Source: Monarcha castaneiventris obscurior (Eukaryota > Chordata > Aves > Passeriformes > Monarchidae). Taken from it: DNA of 64,000 nucleotides. Location of the stretch: NCBI GenBank assembly GCA_026261815.1, contig JAMPIT010000437.1, positions 4,166,001-4,230,000 of the forward strand, in the 5' to 3' direction. The notes under the pieces are model-generated. The model was given only the letters and a program-made list of their open reading frames with translations, was not told the DNA's origin and searched no databases. Numbering within the stretch: position 1 is the stretch's first letter; every line of letters starts with the position of its first letter. Shown here piece by piece: positions 23,401 to 35,500 of the stretch. Made by a program: the position numbers and the translations under genes.

Positions 23401-26400
23401 ATCTGCTGGCAGAATCAGTTCAAGTGAGCTCAGCTTACAGAACAATCCCATTTCCTCTCCTGTGCCCTGCCCTGTGCCTGCCTCAGGCAGCTGCTGAGCT
23501 GGGTACCCCTTGCAAGTGTCCATGCCGAAATTTCTATCCCAGCCACAAACATAAGCAATTTACACCTAAAAAAATACTTCAAATATTTATTTATTATTTT
23601 AAAAATATTTATTATTTTAAAAAATGTTTAAAAAATACCTGGAAAACGTAAGTCTCAGAACGTTCATAGCTATTTCCCTCCCTGGAGGGGCCATGGCGAG
23701 GACAAAGACCAGCTTCACCTTCACTGGGTGTCCCAGAGCCTAAATGAGCTCTTGGTCCCGATGGGCCTGACTGTAGATGACACAGCCCAGCTGTTTGTAA
23801 CAGGGACCTATCCTTCCCCCTCCCTCTCGTCCCCAAAATTTGCCTTATCCTGACCTAGATGGAAGTTTCCAATAGAGAAGTCCTATATGTATTATTTCCT
23901 TGAGTTCTAGAAAGCTTGTGTTTGCCTTACTTCCCTATATTTGAGTCTAAACTCTTCAAGGAGTCGTACTGGGATAAATTCAGAGTAGATCCACAAATTA
24001 GAGCCACCACAAAACCAGAGCAGGAGACAGATTCTGGAGATAATTTCCTGCTCATGCTCAGTGGTCACAAAGGAGATTCTCAGGACCTGCAAGTCCTCCC
24101 ACTGCTCCTTCCAGCCTTTCCCAGCTGCTGTGGGAAGGGAGGGCTGTATCACTTACTCCTTGGCTGACATTTCATCCCGCTACTTCTCATACATTTTTAA
24201 AACCAAACCTTGAATCATGCAAGTTTGAAGACCATTCTTTGTTACACTATTTGTACAAGGAAGTCTGTATCAAACATTTCCAAAGATCCAAAGCGGTTGA
24301 GATGCAGTTCCTCAGTGGTTTTCATGCAGGGTTTAGCATGGACAATAGTGCTGGACTTACCTTTTCTTTAAAATGAGGCTGCTCTTGTTAAGAATTACAG
24401 TCTGTCCTGGGAAAGAGTCTCCACCTACTTGCCAGCACTGCTGATAGATGTGTTGACTTTTAAATACAGCAGAGACAGATCAATTCTCTTGGAGACCTTT
24501 AGCGAAGGAGTGGTGACATTTAACTCTGTTGAGCAAGGCTGACCCCCAGCTCACTCCAGGGCTTTCCTCAGGCTGCTGAGGTATTTTGTCTAATGAGAAG
24601 GACTCACTGATTTGATTCTCAACCTTTCTGATGAACCCCTCTCTATAGAATCAGAATCAAACAGGAGATTTTTACCTGTTTTATCACTGTCAGGATAAGC
24701 TGATGTTTGCAAAACACTCAGATGCAAGGCCTGGGACACTGGTTTCTAACAAACTTCTACACATCCAAGGTACTTAATTGCTGGGCATCACTGATTACTG
24801 ATTGTGACCAAATCTTCCCCAGGGAGAGAGAGAAGAGTGGTGTGAGATGGTCCAAGGCACTGTGCCCTTCTCACTCAGAGCACAAGGAGAAGGGTGAAAC
24901 AATCCTATCAGTGTAAGTGAACTGAGACTGAAGCAGCTGCTGAATGTTTTCAATAGACTTCCTGGTAATGGCTGGTACAATTTCATTAGGGCTTCTCATT
25001 TTATTTAATAAAGCATTGGATTATTTTATTTGTAATTCAGCAACAGGTGCAGGAAAACAAAAGGCACATTTCCTGATAGCACCCACAAAGAGTCCATTAC
25101 TGCCTGGGTGACACAGAGGCATTCGCTTTGCCATGTGTATTTTTTTTTTTTTTTTTTTGTATGTGAAAATAATGATCACAAAAAAAAAATTGTTTTGTGA
25201 TAAAAGACTTCTGAGAGAGGAATTACTTTAGAGTTAGCAACAGCACTGTGCAAACGGTTTCAGTGCAAGTTGAAGTAAAGAGGGAACTAACAGTACTGGG
25301 TAAACACTGATCCTGCTTTAGATAAAGATCAAAGATTTTCTGCAGGTGCTAACAACCATTAATCCTCATCATGTACAACAGAAGGCAAACACAGGAAAGG
25401 CTCAGCTTGTGATCCCTGAAAGTCCCCTGTAGCCTGGATCCAGTGAAGGATGGAGGTGCTTAGGAGAGAGACACTGGCAGTTTATCATTGCTAATCAATA
25501 AAAACACAGAGCAGAGCCCTGGGTGACTCTCATAGGCCTTCACAGTAAATTCTTACTTTCTCTTTCTGGCATGTGAGTGTTCAACCAGTAATTAGGCTGT
25601 TTGTTGGGAGTCAGAAGATGGAGTTTTGAATTCTTCACACTGAGGGTGGGATTGAAATTACATTTCCCCCCTTTTTAGCCCCCTTTTAAATGAAAGTGCC
25701 ACAACAGTGCTTAAAATTGACATCTACAAAGAAGTAGTAATATACTAAAATGTTGCAAAAGATTTCAAGCTCTGCTTTGGTGTTTGTGAGCAGGACAAAG
25801 AGAGTCTGATCACACCCTGCACTCCATGTTGGTTTCAGTCTTAATTTTAGTTTTGTGTTACAGTGACCAGTAAACCACAAACTGGGTTTTTAAATTACTG
25901 GTTTGTGTAATGTAGTTTTTAGGGCTTTGCTGGTACCATCTTTCTTGCAGTTCCCTGAAAAGTTATTTGTGTCAAAGACAAGACAAAAACCCACCAGCGC
26001 TGCAGTGACATCATGAGCACTAGGAAATGTTACATCTTGTGCAGTGACAGCACACAGCAGGGACACAAACCAAGGAAACACCACTCCTGGCAATCCAGCA
26101 AGGCTGACACCGGTTCTGTACTGCATTTTCTGGATTTTCACTGAATAAGCAGAATTAGAATTCTATTAAAAAATGCCTTCAAATTAGAATTACTATGGAA
26201 ATGTGTTTCTTCCCAATAAGATCTTCCTAAGAATGAACTTGTTACTTTTAAGATGAGCACTTCAAGTGCTCAAAATGAAGATCCACCACATATTGTTTGT
26301 GCTTCTTTTAAAAGGTTCTTGAAAAATAAAACATCTTGCAAATGGGACATCGGTCAAGCATTTTCTTCTTTAAAAGTAAAGTTAGTTAAAAATAAATTTG

Positions 26401-29240
26401 CTTAAATATTTCATTGGTTACATATTCTATTAGTTAAATGTTCGATTAAAAATTGTAAAATCTTCATAAACTCTATCTCTCTGAGCCATGCAGCCTTTCA
26501 GGACCAGCAGCTCCACGACCGCTTGCCACTGCAAAACTCAGATTGCTAATCTAGTGCTGACAAGGCACAAACTCTGTCAGGGCATTAAACAGGCTCAGCT
26601 GGGCTACACCCAGTTAAAGGCACATCCAGGGAAAAGGGGAGGATGCAGCAAGGCTGTCAGACTGGCACTCACCCCACCGACAAATGTATTCCAGAGAACA
26701 TTCCACAGGGCCCACGGCCCACTGCCCCTGGCTGTGGGACCATCCACCTCCAAAGCGAGTCACCCCCAGCCCCCTGCTGCTCAGGAGAGGGAACGTTTGT
26801 AATAATTTGTGCAGGAGTTCACAGAGTGCAGCTTTTCCCCCACACATGACACCAAAATGCATAAAGATGCATTTGATCTCCCTATCTTGGCCCACATGTG
26901 TTGAGGTGTCCAAGATGCCAACATAAGACTGCTTGAAATGCACAGAGGTCAGGTTTGAATTTACTCCTGTTTGAATTTGCTCCTGTTTGTGCTCAACACA
27001 ATAAAGGGATAGGTGGCAATGAGCTTCTAAAGCACAGCACATCTCAAACAGGAAGAGCAGGGGAAAGTAAAGACTCAGCTCTTAACTGCACAGGAAGCAC
27101 AGCCCATACTCCTCCATGTAAAGGAGTTGTATTCATTATCTGCACCTGCCCCTGTCTGAAGGAAACCTCCTGCCCTAAATCAGGCAGCAGCAACATGCAG
27201 GGACCCTCCTGGTCCCTACTGCTCTTCCTAGGTGACTTCAGAGGCTGCAGTGACCCATGGGGCTGCAGCGTTGAGCTCCAGCACAGCAGGGAGGAGAGGG
27301 TAGAGTCCAATAACTGTTCAGTGAGGACAGTTTGTTCAGCCACTGCTTCTTTCAGAAAATGATCGAGTTAGATTTGAAATTAGAGGTGGTCTTTTTCCTT
27401 GTTCCTTTCCCCTTTGTCCTAAAATCCTACTGTTAAGGTTAAGTTGAACAGCAGAACCCAAAATACGAGCAACCAGCAGCAGGAAACCCGAAGAAGGAAG
27501 GAAGCCTCTATGCAAATATCTCAGACAACACAGAACCACTACATGAGATTGTAATACACAAATGGCTTTTACAAGAGATTTTCTGTATTACTTCATGTAC
27601 TCCCCTCCTGAAGGAGGAGTCTCCCGTCTTGTTTTCACACACAGCTGCCTTCATGCAAATATAAACTAATTTCTTAAACCTTCTTCTTGCTGCTCATGGA
27701 CATAAATGCAGCCTCTTTAACTGAGCAGGATGGGTTCAAGCCATTACTTAGCCCATGGCGCTTGCCAAATACCTGCAAGTTTTCCTGTGAAGGAAGAGGC
27801 AGCCCTTATCCAACATGGAATGAGCAGCTCCTGACACAGCAAGAAGGACCTGCCAGCACCAAGCCCTGCATTTGATTTCCAGGACATCCCATCTTGCACC
27901 ATCATTTCTCTGGGATGGAAGGAGAGAAGCAGCACTCAGGAGCAGAAAACAAGAGTAATCAGTGAGTACAAAGCAAACTTTGAAACAAGCACAAGGCTGT
28001 GGAGGGAAAGGGAAGCTGAGAAGCGCCACAGCACCAACGGGGGATGTAATGTGGGCAGAACTGTGCTCTGTGGGCCACGCTGAGGAACTGCCCCAGAAGG
28101 CTCGCTGAGCACAGAGCTGACACAGGCTGGAGGCCACACACTCACAGAGATTTTTATCAGCAGAAAAAATATGTCTAAACTGTCCCTGTCCCCTCCTGGT
28201 TTCTCATTTCCACCGTCCAGGCATCTCCTCACACAGGCCTGGGCAGGAGTTTCTGCAGTTCGAAAGAGAGATGTGAACAGAAACAAACCCAGACACACAA
28301 ACAATTCATTTGCTCCTACTGGGAAAATCACTTTCAGTGCTTTGCCCTGGGTTAGAACTAAACAGAAAATGACTATGAAATCATCAGTATTCAGATACTT
28401 GTGGGTGGACTGGGTGCTCAGAAGGTACAATACCCCTCTAAGGTGTAAAGATTTTCTTACTATACTCCAATTTGTGCTACAGTCCTAGTAAACACTGTGT
28501 GGGTAAGTAACTATGGTCTGCATGAATGTTGCTGAAGATTACTTTAAGCTGTCTGGTTTTACAGAGTACTGATCATCTTGTTTTTCCACAAAAAAATCCC
28601 AAACCAAACAAACCTCAGAACTTTTTTCCCCCTCAGGTTCTTTAATCCTTAAGACGACCCATGGAAGGAGAAGAAGGAAGGGGGGAGGAGAGTGGCAGGG
28701 AAAAAGAGAGGGGGTAAAAATCACAATTTACATCTGAATTTAATTCCAGAGAGTTAGTTGCTTTCAGAAGTCCTGCCAGCTACTTGATACTTTTGTACAC
28801 AGAGATACATCAAACAATACCCACCGTGTGGGCACAGGGCTTTCCAAAGGGAGCATCCTGTGCCCCCTGCCATGCAGGGGGACCCGAGGGCTCCTGCTGA
28901 AGTGCCCTCATGGCTCGCCATTGCCTGTTTTCCACACACACCTCACACATTTAGAACCCAAAATATTTATCTGCCACTTTTATAAGGATCTGGGCATCCC
29001 ACCATGCTGCACTCGGCGCTGGGGCACCATGAGGCTGCTTCACCTCCCATTGCCAGGGGATCAAACACAACACACGGAACCTGTTCCTCAGGGTGGTTAT
29101 TTTGTGCTGTATGTACTATGTGTCATATGTGTTATGTGTGTTACATGTCCTATGTGCATTATATGTGTTATGTTTGTTACGTGTGCTAAATGTCATGTGT
29201 GCTCTGTTATGTCTGTTGTGTGTTATATGTTATGTCATGT
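20424..29240 (+). other. SEC62 3' UTR followed by intergenic sequence
   Basis: From memory, mammalian SEC62 mRNAs have a long 3' UTR, so the first kilobases here are probably transcribed. Candidate poly(A) signals on the plus strand are AATAAA at 21162, 22750, 25007 and 26325, and ATTAAA at 21373. None can be preferred without transcript data. There is a T-run near 25141-25159 and an AT-rich stretch at 23568-23640. No further gene was recognised. Confidence 0.55.
21162..21167 (+). terminator. SEC62: Candidate SEC62 poly(A) signal
   Basis: This is the first canonical AATAAA, about 740 nt after the SEC62 stop codon. It would mark a short 3' UTR isoform. Several later candidates exist. Confidence 0.4.
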
Positions 29241-29530
29241 GTGTTACATGTTCCAGCTGTTCTGTATGCTCTGTTACATGTGTTACATGTGCTGTGTTAT
29301 ATATGTAAGTTACCTGTGTTATGTGTTACATGTTCCAGCTGTTCTATATGTTCTGCTACATGTGTTACATGTGCTGTGTTATATATGTGAGTTACCTGTG
29401 TTACACGTGTGTTACATATTCCAGCTGTTCTATATGTTCTGTTACGTGTGTTCTATGTGCTATCTGTGTTACATACGTGAGTTACCTGTGTTATGTGTGC
29501 TCTGTATGTTGTGTGTTACCTGTGTATGCC
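29240..29530. repeat. Minisatellite upstream of GPR160, period about 82-86 bp
   Basis: The landmark TTCCAGCTGTTC recurs at 29251, 29333 and 29419, giving spacings of 82 and 86 bp and about three copies. Each copy continues with 'gttacatgtgctgtgttata' and 'gagttacctgtgtta'-like sequence. The flank back to about 29093 is made of the same TGTGTTATGTG-type words. Open frames through it give Cys/Val/Tyr-rich peptides, which are a repeat by-product. Confidence 0.88.
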
Positions 29531-29539
29531 CCGTTTCCC

Positions 29540-29875
29540 CAGACACGAGCCCGCAGCGCCGCTCCCCGCCCGCCTGGTCCCGCCCGGTGCCCGCGCCGGG
29601 GCGGGCGGAGGTGGCGGCTCCGCCGGCCGGGAGCGCGGAGCGGCGGCCGCAGGTGGGTGCCGGGGCCGGGCGGGGGCAGCCCGGGCGTCCCCTCGGAGCC
29701 CCCCGGGCCGCCTCCCTCCCTGCGGCCCCGAGGAGGAGCAGGAGCCCGCCGGGAGGGCCGGGGGCAGCGGCGCAGCCCGTACGGGAGCGTCCGGGACGAG
29801 GAGCGGGAGGCGCCGGCAGCCGCGGGGTCCTCTGTGCGCAGGATGGGGGCTGTGCCCGCACGGCCCAGGACAGGT
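29540..29875 (+). promoter_or_regulatory. GPR160: CpG island, probable GPR160 promoter
   Basis: This dense CpG/GC block lies about 1.3-1.6 kb upstream of the GPR160 coding exon and has no other gene nearby to claim it. Candidate splice donors on the plus strand are GCCGCAG|GTGGGT (exon end 29652) and GGACAG|GTGATT (exon end 29873), consistent with non-coding first exons. The transcription start is not determinable by eye, and the island could also fire in both directions. Confidence 0.65.
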
Positions 29876-29892
29876 GATTCCACGTTACAATA

Positions 29893-29935
29893 TTTACTAT
29901 TTTTATTACTACTATTATTACTATTATTATTATCT
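29893..29935. repeat. (ATT)n-type microsatellite
   Basis: Interrupted ATT/ACT trinucleotides lie between the CpG island and the candidate GPR160 leader exon. Confidence 0.85.
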
Positions 29936-29963
29936 TACTGAACGGGACCCTGTTTGCGCGCAG

Positions 29964-30101
29964 GTTCCCTCCTTTCTGCGTGCACAACTGCAGCGGCCGG
30001 TACACGAAGACAAACCACAGCGGAATTAAGTCGTGCTGTAAAGCCAGACCAGGTTTCAGAGGATGCACTTGAGCAGACGAAGAGTGAAGCGGCGAGCACA
30101 G
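29964..30101 (+). other. GPR160: Candidate non-coding leader exon of GPR160
   Basis: The stretch is bounded by TTGCGCGCAG upstream and GAGCACAG|GTAGGC downstream. It is moderately GC-rich and non-coding for GPR160. The acceptor has a weak pyrimidine tract, so it could instead be a first exon starting inside this stretch. It contains an ATG at 30063 that stays open to the donor. Confidence 0.35.
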
Positions 30102-31128
30102 GTAGGCTTGTAAACAAACTCCATGGATGCTTCTTAAGTTGCACTGCCAAGGACATCTAGTTGCCCTAACTCTGCTCTCAGGGCACACAAACTCAAATGT
30201 GCACTAACACAACACTGACCGTCTGGCAAAGCGGTTACAAAATGCAGGTGTCTGTTTAAATCGAAGAGATTTGCTGTTAACAGAGCCTACGAGTCAGTTC
30301 CTTTTTACAACTGCCTTGGCTCCTCAGCTCCTCTTTGCTCTCACTGAGATCACTGACACCACCCTGCTTCTTTAAGGAAAGAGAAGAAATTAGACAAAAC
30401 TGTCCATGCTGTTTTGCTGACACACACAGGACCCCTCTATGTTCATTTTCCTTAGGAATTAACGCTTGGAAAAGAGTTATCATAAAAAAACTTGTGGAAG
30501 TCTGAAGGGAAAACCAGCTGTTCTGAGGTCTCTGTCACTGTAGTACTTAGAGATGAACACAAAAGCCCAATTCACTGAATGAAGCCCTGGTGCTTCAGAT
30601 TGCCTTGGAGTTCCAGGATTTTTGCACCAAAAATGAGGTGATGCTTGATGCTTTTTCTGCTTTCAAGATATTTCTGCAGTCTTGACTTCCTACAGATTCT
30701 ATGAGCATAATGAACTGTGAGGCTGTGCTGTTGGATCTCCTACAGTGTCTTAAGTGTTTTTTGTCCTGTAATTTCTTCAAAACATGTAGGAGTTCTGAAA
30801 CTTCCATCCCTCTGCCCAGTTGGACAGAAAGACCTCTCCATGCTTTCTAAAGGAATATAGTCAACCTTATTTCCTAAACCTTTCCTTGGGTCAGTAGCTA
30901 GAAAAGTAAATTTTGTTGACCTTATAACACTCAAGAATGTAATTCAAAGAACGTAACGTTTAGGCAGTTGTTGATAATTTAATGATGTGTTAGTGAAACT
31001 TTATACTCTTCATTAAGGAGCCGGAAAAACTCAGACAAATTGAGTAGTTGATATGATGGAGAATTAACTAATTGGTAGAGGTACACAGAAATGAATTTTC
31101 AGAAGTTTATTTTTTTTTCTTTTCAGAG

Positions 31129-31149
31129 ATGAAGTACTGTGCCCTGTGA
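31129..31149 (+). promoter_or_regulatory. GPR160: Upstream ORF in GPR160 leader (MKYCAL)
   Basis: The GPR160 coding exon probably starts at 31127, after a pyrimidine-rich tract and TTTCAG. Two bases in is an ATG that opens a six-codon frame, MKYCAL, closed by TGA. It lies 31 nt before the main start codon. An ATG this early in the exon would be met first by scanning ribosomes and may lower GPR160 translation. Confidence 0.6.
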
Positions 31150-31180
31150 TATTTATTTTTGCTGTTTTCACCACTGGAGG

Positions 31181-32200
31181 ATGGCTGCCAGACACTGTGA
31201 AAATGGTCCTGGTCAGTACCAATGCACCCACAGCAGCCAACCTCTTGAAATCAGCTACATGTTGGTCCTGATAATGCTTGGAAAAGTCTTCCTTGATTTC
31301 TTCATGTTGCAAATTAAGCCAAAACCCGTGAAAACCAGTTTCATGGCATGCTTTTGCGTTTCAGTAGCACTTCTTGATTTCACGCTGCTGCTGAGTATCT
31401 GCTTCATTTTCTGTTTTGAGGACTTTGCACTCTGGGGCATGCGATTCACAAAGTACCACATCTGCCTCTTCACTCAGATCACTTCTCTGACCTACGGAAT
31501 TTTGCATTACCCCGTGTACCTTGTGGCCGCTCTGGATTATTACACCACCGTCTCCCAGACATCCCAATTTCCCCAAAGAGCTCGGAAGTTACTTTATGTC
31601 TTTGCTGTGGCCGTGATATGGATTTCAGGGTTTTTTTGCACTCTCCGAGTTCCCGCTGTCTCTGAAGAGCTGGAAATGCAGAACGGCCTTTCCCCTTCGC
31701 AGTGCCCTCTCTCTGGCAGCCTGCAGAGCTACTCGGTGTCGTGTGCCATGGTGCTGCTGCTGGGCACAGCTCTCCTGGCTCGCGGGAAGGAGGTGATAAC
31801 CATGCTGCTGTCTGCCAGGCTCCTCTCCCTTTCCAGCCAGCCTGTTCTGATGTTCTCCTACGTGCCTAACAACAACAACAACACTTGCTTTAAGTGGCAG
31901 CTCCTGAGCAGGCTCCTCCTGTGTTTCCTTGGCACTTGGGCACCGTTTGTTGTTCTCCAGGTCGTGGTGCTGGTGCTGGGGGTGCAGATCCCGGCCTATG
32001 TGGAGATGAACGTGCCCTGGCTTTACTTCATCAACAGCTTCCTTCTGGCAGCAGCCTATTGGTGTCGGTGCCACGACGTGCAGCTGACAGAGGAGGGGTG
32101 GTGCACAGACCCATTCGTCAGCTGGAAATTTTGCTTTATGCCCTTCAACAATGAAAGCACAGAGCCAGCTGATAAGCCAGGCACAGTAGTCATCTGTTAA
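31181..32200 (+). CDS. GPR160: GPR160, orphan G-protein-coupled receptor (339 aa)
   Basis: This is a seven-transmembrane receptor of the plasma membrane, encoded in a single coding exon. The length fits the human protein (338 aa as recalled), and stretches such as RFTKYHICLFTQ, QIPAYVEMNVPWLYF and the terminal VIC match it. Hydrophobic segments lie near 24-44, 53-79, 92-118, 138-158, 182-202, 241-268 and 277-296. Cys95, at the start of helix 3, may pair with Cys175 in loop 2. Class A signatures are altered: Asp-Tyr-Tyr (119-121) replaces DRY, TWAP (252-255) replaces CWxP, and NSFLLAAAY replaces NPxxY. Such departures are typical of GPR160. The first in-frame ATG is 31181 (A at -3, G at +4). 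The open frame to its left uses GTG, not ATG. A run of five Asn lies between helices 5 and 6. The ligand is not evident from sequence. Confidence 0.96.
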   Translation: MAARHCENGPGQYQCTHSSQPLEISYMLVLIMLGKVFLDFFMLQIKPKPVKTSFMACFCVSVALLDFTLLLSICFIFCFEDFALWGMRFTKYHICLFTQITSLTYGILHYPVYLVAALDYYTTVSQTSQFPQRARKLLYVFAVAVIWISGFFCTLRVPAVSEELEMQNGLSPSQCPLSGSLQSYSVSCAMVLLLGTALLARGKEVITMLLSARLLSLSSQPVLMFSYVPNNNNNTCFKWQLLSRLLLCFLGTWAPFVVLQVVVLVLGVQIPAYVEMNVPWLYFINSFLLAAAYWCRCHDVQLTEEGWCTDPFVSWKFCFMPFNNESTEPADKPGTVVIC

Positions 32201-32513
32201 CGAGCTGCCAACTGAAAAGGCTGCAAATAAGCAAAACTCTGATGGTCTGTGGCTGGGTCCCTACAGACAACACAAGGAAACATCTCCAGAGCTTCACTCC
32301 ATGGAAAAAAGTCCGGTGTCCAGCAATACTGTAGTGAATACTGGAGTCCCAGTGGGCAGCAAGCACTGCCAGGCCAAGGAATTCAACTTCAAATCACATA
32401 TTTAAAAGACCACTGCTTATATAGGACAAGTTTCCAGTTAAACTTCATGTTTCTCACTAGAATTTCACACTTCCTTTAAATGGAATTATCTCAGGTTTTA
32501 CAGTACAAAATGC

Positions 32514-32519
32514 AATAAA
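32514..32519 (+). terminator. GPR160: Candidate GPR160 poly(A) signal
   Basis: An AATAAA within TGCAATAAAGTC lies about 310 nt after the GPR160 stop. It is the first canonical signal downstream. Another AATAAA is at 33015. Confidence 0.5.
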
Positions 32520-35500
32520 GTCTTCAAGGCTGGAGTTACACACAGATGCTGACCTAAGGTTCAAATGACTTTTTGAAGTGTATTTTGTTGTTAAAATGTG
32601 GATTTTTGTCATCTTGATGGAAGGTAACAAGAAATAACTGGTTTCAGTTAAAGTTACAACTCCTACAGAAATAGAAACTTTGTTTACACAGTACAAAACC
32701 AGTGCAAGATGTGAAACTTCTGCAGCCACAGGAGAGGTGCTGTTTCATTTCCTTTTCTGCTGCTCCTCTAAGGTATATGTACATATTAAAAATTAAATAA
32801 TTAGAGCAACAAGCATCATACATAAATACGTGGTTAAAGAATGGTTTAAATTAAAATATAGTTTATTTTGAAGCCAAAATTACTTTAAAATAGTTAAATA
32901 TGAAGTGGGACTACTTTAGCAGGGAAAGAATTAGTCAGGCTTCTGGCAAAAATACTCCTAATTTTCCAATTCTTACAGTTTTATGATGGACTTGATTTGA
33001 TTTTGTATATGAGAAATAAAGGATACACAACCAAGGCAGACAAATGAAATTAGCATTTATTTCCGAAGCACTAAACTCACAATACAAGGTTGTATTGAAA
33101 GAGAAACTAAGTAAATGATGCTGTAGGTTGGTTAATCGTCCCCCAGACCCACAGGGGACAATGATTTCACACAAGAATACTCATTAAGAAAACTCTGCAG
33201 ATAACAAAAGGTGCAATTACAAGCAAGTTTAAGCAGCATAGTATAAGGTGCTTTGTTTCAGCATTTGTAGGATGGATTTTACCCATTAACAGACAGATTG
33301 AAGAAATTTCACTTTTACAGATCATAACAAATGAGAGAATCTAAAATTCATTCACATGCTAGTTGGTAATAGGAAAGTGCTTCTTAAAAAATGATTCACA
33401 AAGTAAAGATCATACTTTTACATAGTTCATTGTGTGCTCTTCAACTGTAAAATTTAAATTCTGGGTAACAGTTTACATTATTATATATCAATTATAGAGA
33501 TAGATTTAATTGCAGAATTTAATACTATATGGGTTAAATTTTCTTATAAAAGAATACTCCAGTATTTCACTCCATAAGAATACACAATCACATCTCAATC
33601 ATAAATTAATCTTTTGATTTCTGAAACATATAAAAATCCAATTATTTTATTACTTCACCTCACATAGTGCTTCTTTCACCCACAGTCTGTGGTAAATTTC
33701 TTTGAAGTTTCTGTGATGTAATCAAAAGGGGACAAGCATTTTTTCAGCACTAGAAAGTGGTTTTGGGGAAAAATCTATTAAAAAGGCCATCAAAAGGACA
33801 ATAAATGATCAAAAACTGAATTTTAAAACTAGTGCAATAAGAGGAGGCAATGCTTAGCAACATAGTTTGAAGTGTTTGGCACCACAAATTATTTCATTTT
33901 TTATGCTGGAAAATGTACTTGAAGGAAATTCTACTTCCATGTTAAAAGTAGGAAAGCACATGCAATGTTAACTTGAAAAACAACCTTAAGCAATCACTCC
34001 CTGCTCTCTCAAACTGTAATTGCTGTTAGTAAGTGCTGGAGATGCTATAGGATAAACCATGGCTAAACACAGGGGTTTGACACAGCATTTCTTCAGGTTT
34101 TGTAGAAACTGGACACCCACTGAAATGGGGCTGACAAAATATTTACAAAACCTAATTCCATTTAAAAATCAGCAAATACCTCAAATATAGGAATGCACCA
34201 GGCATTTCAGAATCATGAAATAATGAATCCCTACAGACTCAGCAGGCAGGGGAAATTCCTCTTTTAAAGTTCATTCAACACCAGATGAAGGCAAAGCTGT
34301 TTTCAAGTTCATTTCAGGTGTGTTTTGCATGGTAAGTCTCACCCTTCTGAATCACTAACATGCACAGAACTGGAACTGCAACCAGTTGGGTGAGGCTGCT
34401 GACATGTTTTATTTATCAGTGTGGTTCAGCTTTCCAAGCCCTAATTAAAGTTTACACAACCTCGTCTGCCCTAACGTGCCAGAATTCCTGTAGCTGCTGC
34501 AGTGCTCCTAAAGCCACTTGAAGTTTTTAACATTTTTTACTGGGAATCCACAACATGCAGCCAAAGCAAGTATTAGTGGATTGATGTCACATCACTGTAT
34601 TACTTGTCAAATTTATTCTTCCTTACTTTTTGTGAAAAAATGTTAAAGAGCATACACCTTTAGGCTGTCACCTCCATTGAGGAGTCAACAGTGGCACTTC
34701 AGGTCTCCACCAAGTCTGCTGCCTCAGCCTGCCAAGTGACTATTTCAAAACATATTAATGGTAACTTGCTTTGCAAGCCCACTTTTATCCTTGGCATTCA
34801 TGGAAGGAGACACCAGCTGTGCAGTGATCTCCATCCTATTGCCTTCCTAACAATTATGTCTTTTCCTCTGTGCATTTTTTTTTTTTACCTGGTGCTTCTG
34901 GGCAGTCCCAGCACTGGTGCCTGGGTCCAGCCACGCAGCCCTGGACCATCCCTCTCTAGAACAGGGTGACAGTTTCACTGCCAAAGAGGACAGAAGCTAT
35001 GCCAGGAAGGTGGTAATATCTGAAATAAAAGAACTACAGATAACCACTGCTACATCTCCTCTGTGCATCACTTCTTCAGCAACTCATGGCCTTATGCCAT
35101 TCAAATACCTTACTGTCCTTAATTCTTACAGGATTATTTCATATTAATGCTAACAACAGCTAAAGTGTTAAACCTTTATGGGAAACTTCTGTACTTTTCT
35201 CATTTAAAGAATCTCTTACAAATCAACATTGCTTTTAATGCGATATTCTATGTGTTTTCAAAAACAGAGTATTTGGCACTCAATGATAAAACCCTTCATC
35301 TTTATATACATCCTTCCAGGTCAGTACTGGCTTGTTCATTCTATAACACAAAGTCTACTTGGAAAGGAAGTTGGGTGTGCAGAATCCTTCACTGTTCATT
35401 CCAAAAATGAATTTGCAAAAAGCTGCCTGAGGATGAAAACATCCTGGCTAGGTAGTGGAGGACAACACAAGCCTTCCACAGGCTGCCCAGGCTTCACCCA

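Noticed and set aside
28828..29877. Long plus-strand open frame (349 aa) with a Cys/Val/Tyr-rich middle and Arg/Pro/Gly-rich end
   Set aside because: The middle is the TGTGTTA-type minisatellite read in one frame and the end is the CpG island. No domain, no homologue recognised, and codon content follows the repeats.
31139..31180. Longer GPR160 N-terminus (14 extra residues)
   Set aside because: The extra codons start with GTG, not ATG, near the splice acceptor. The ATG at 31181 gives the expected length and a strong initiation context.
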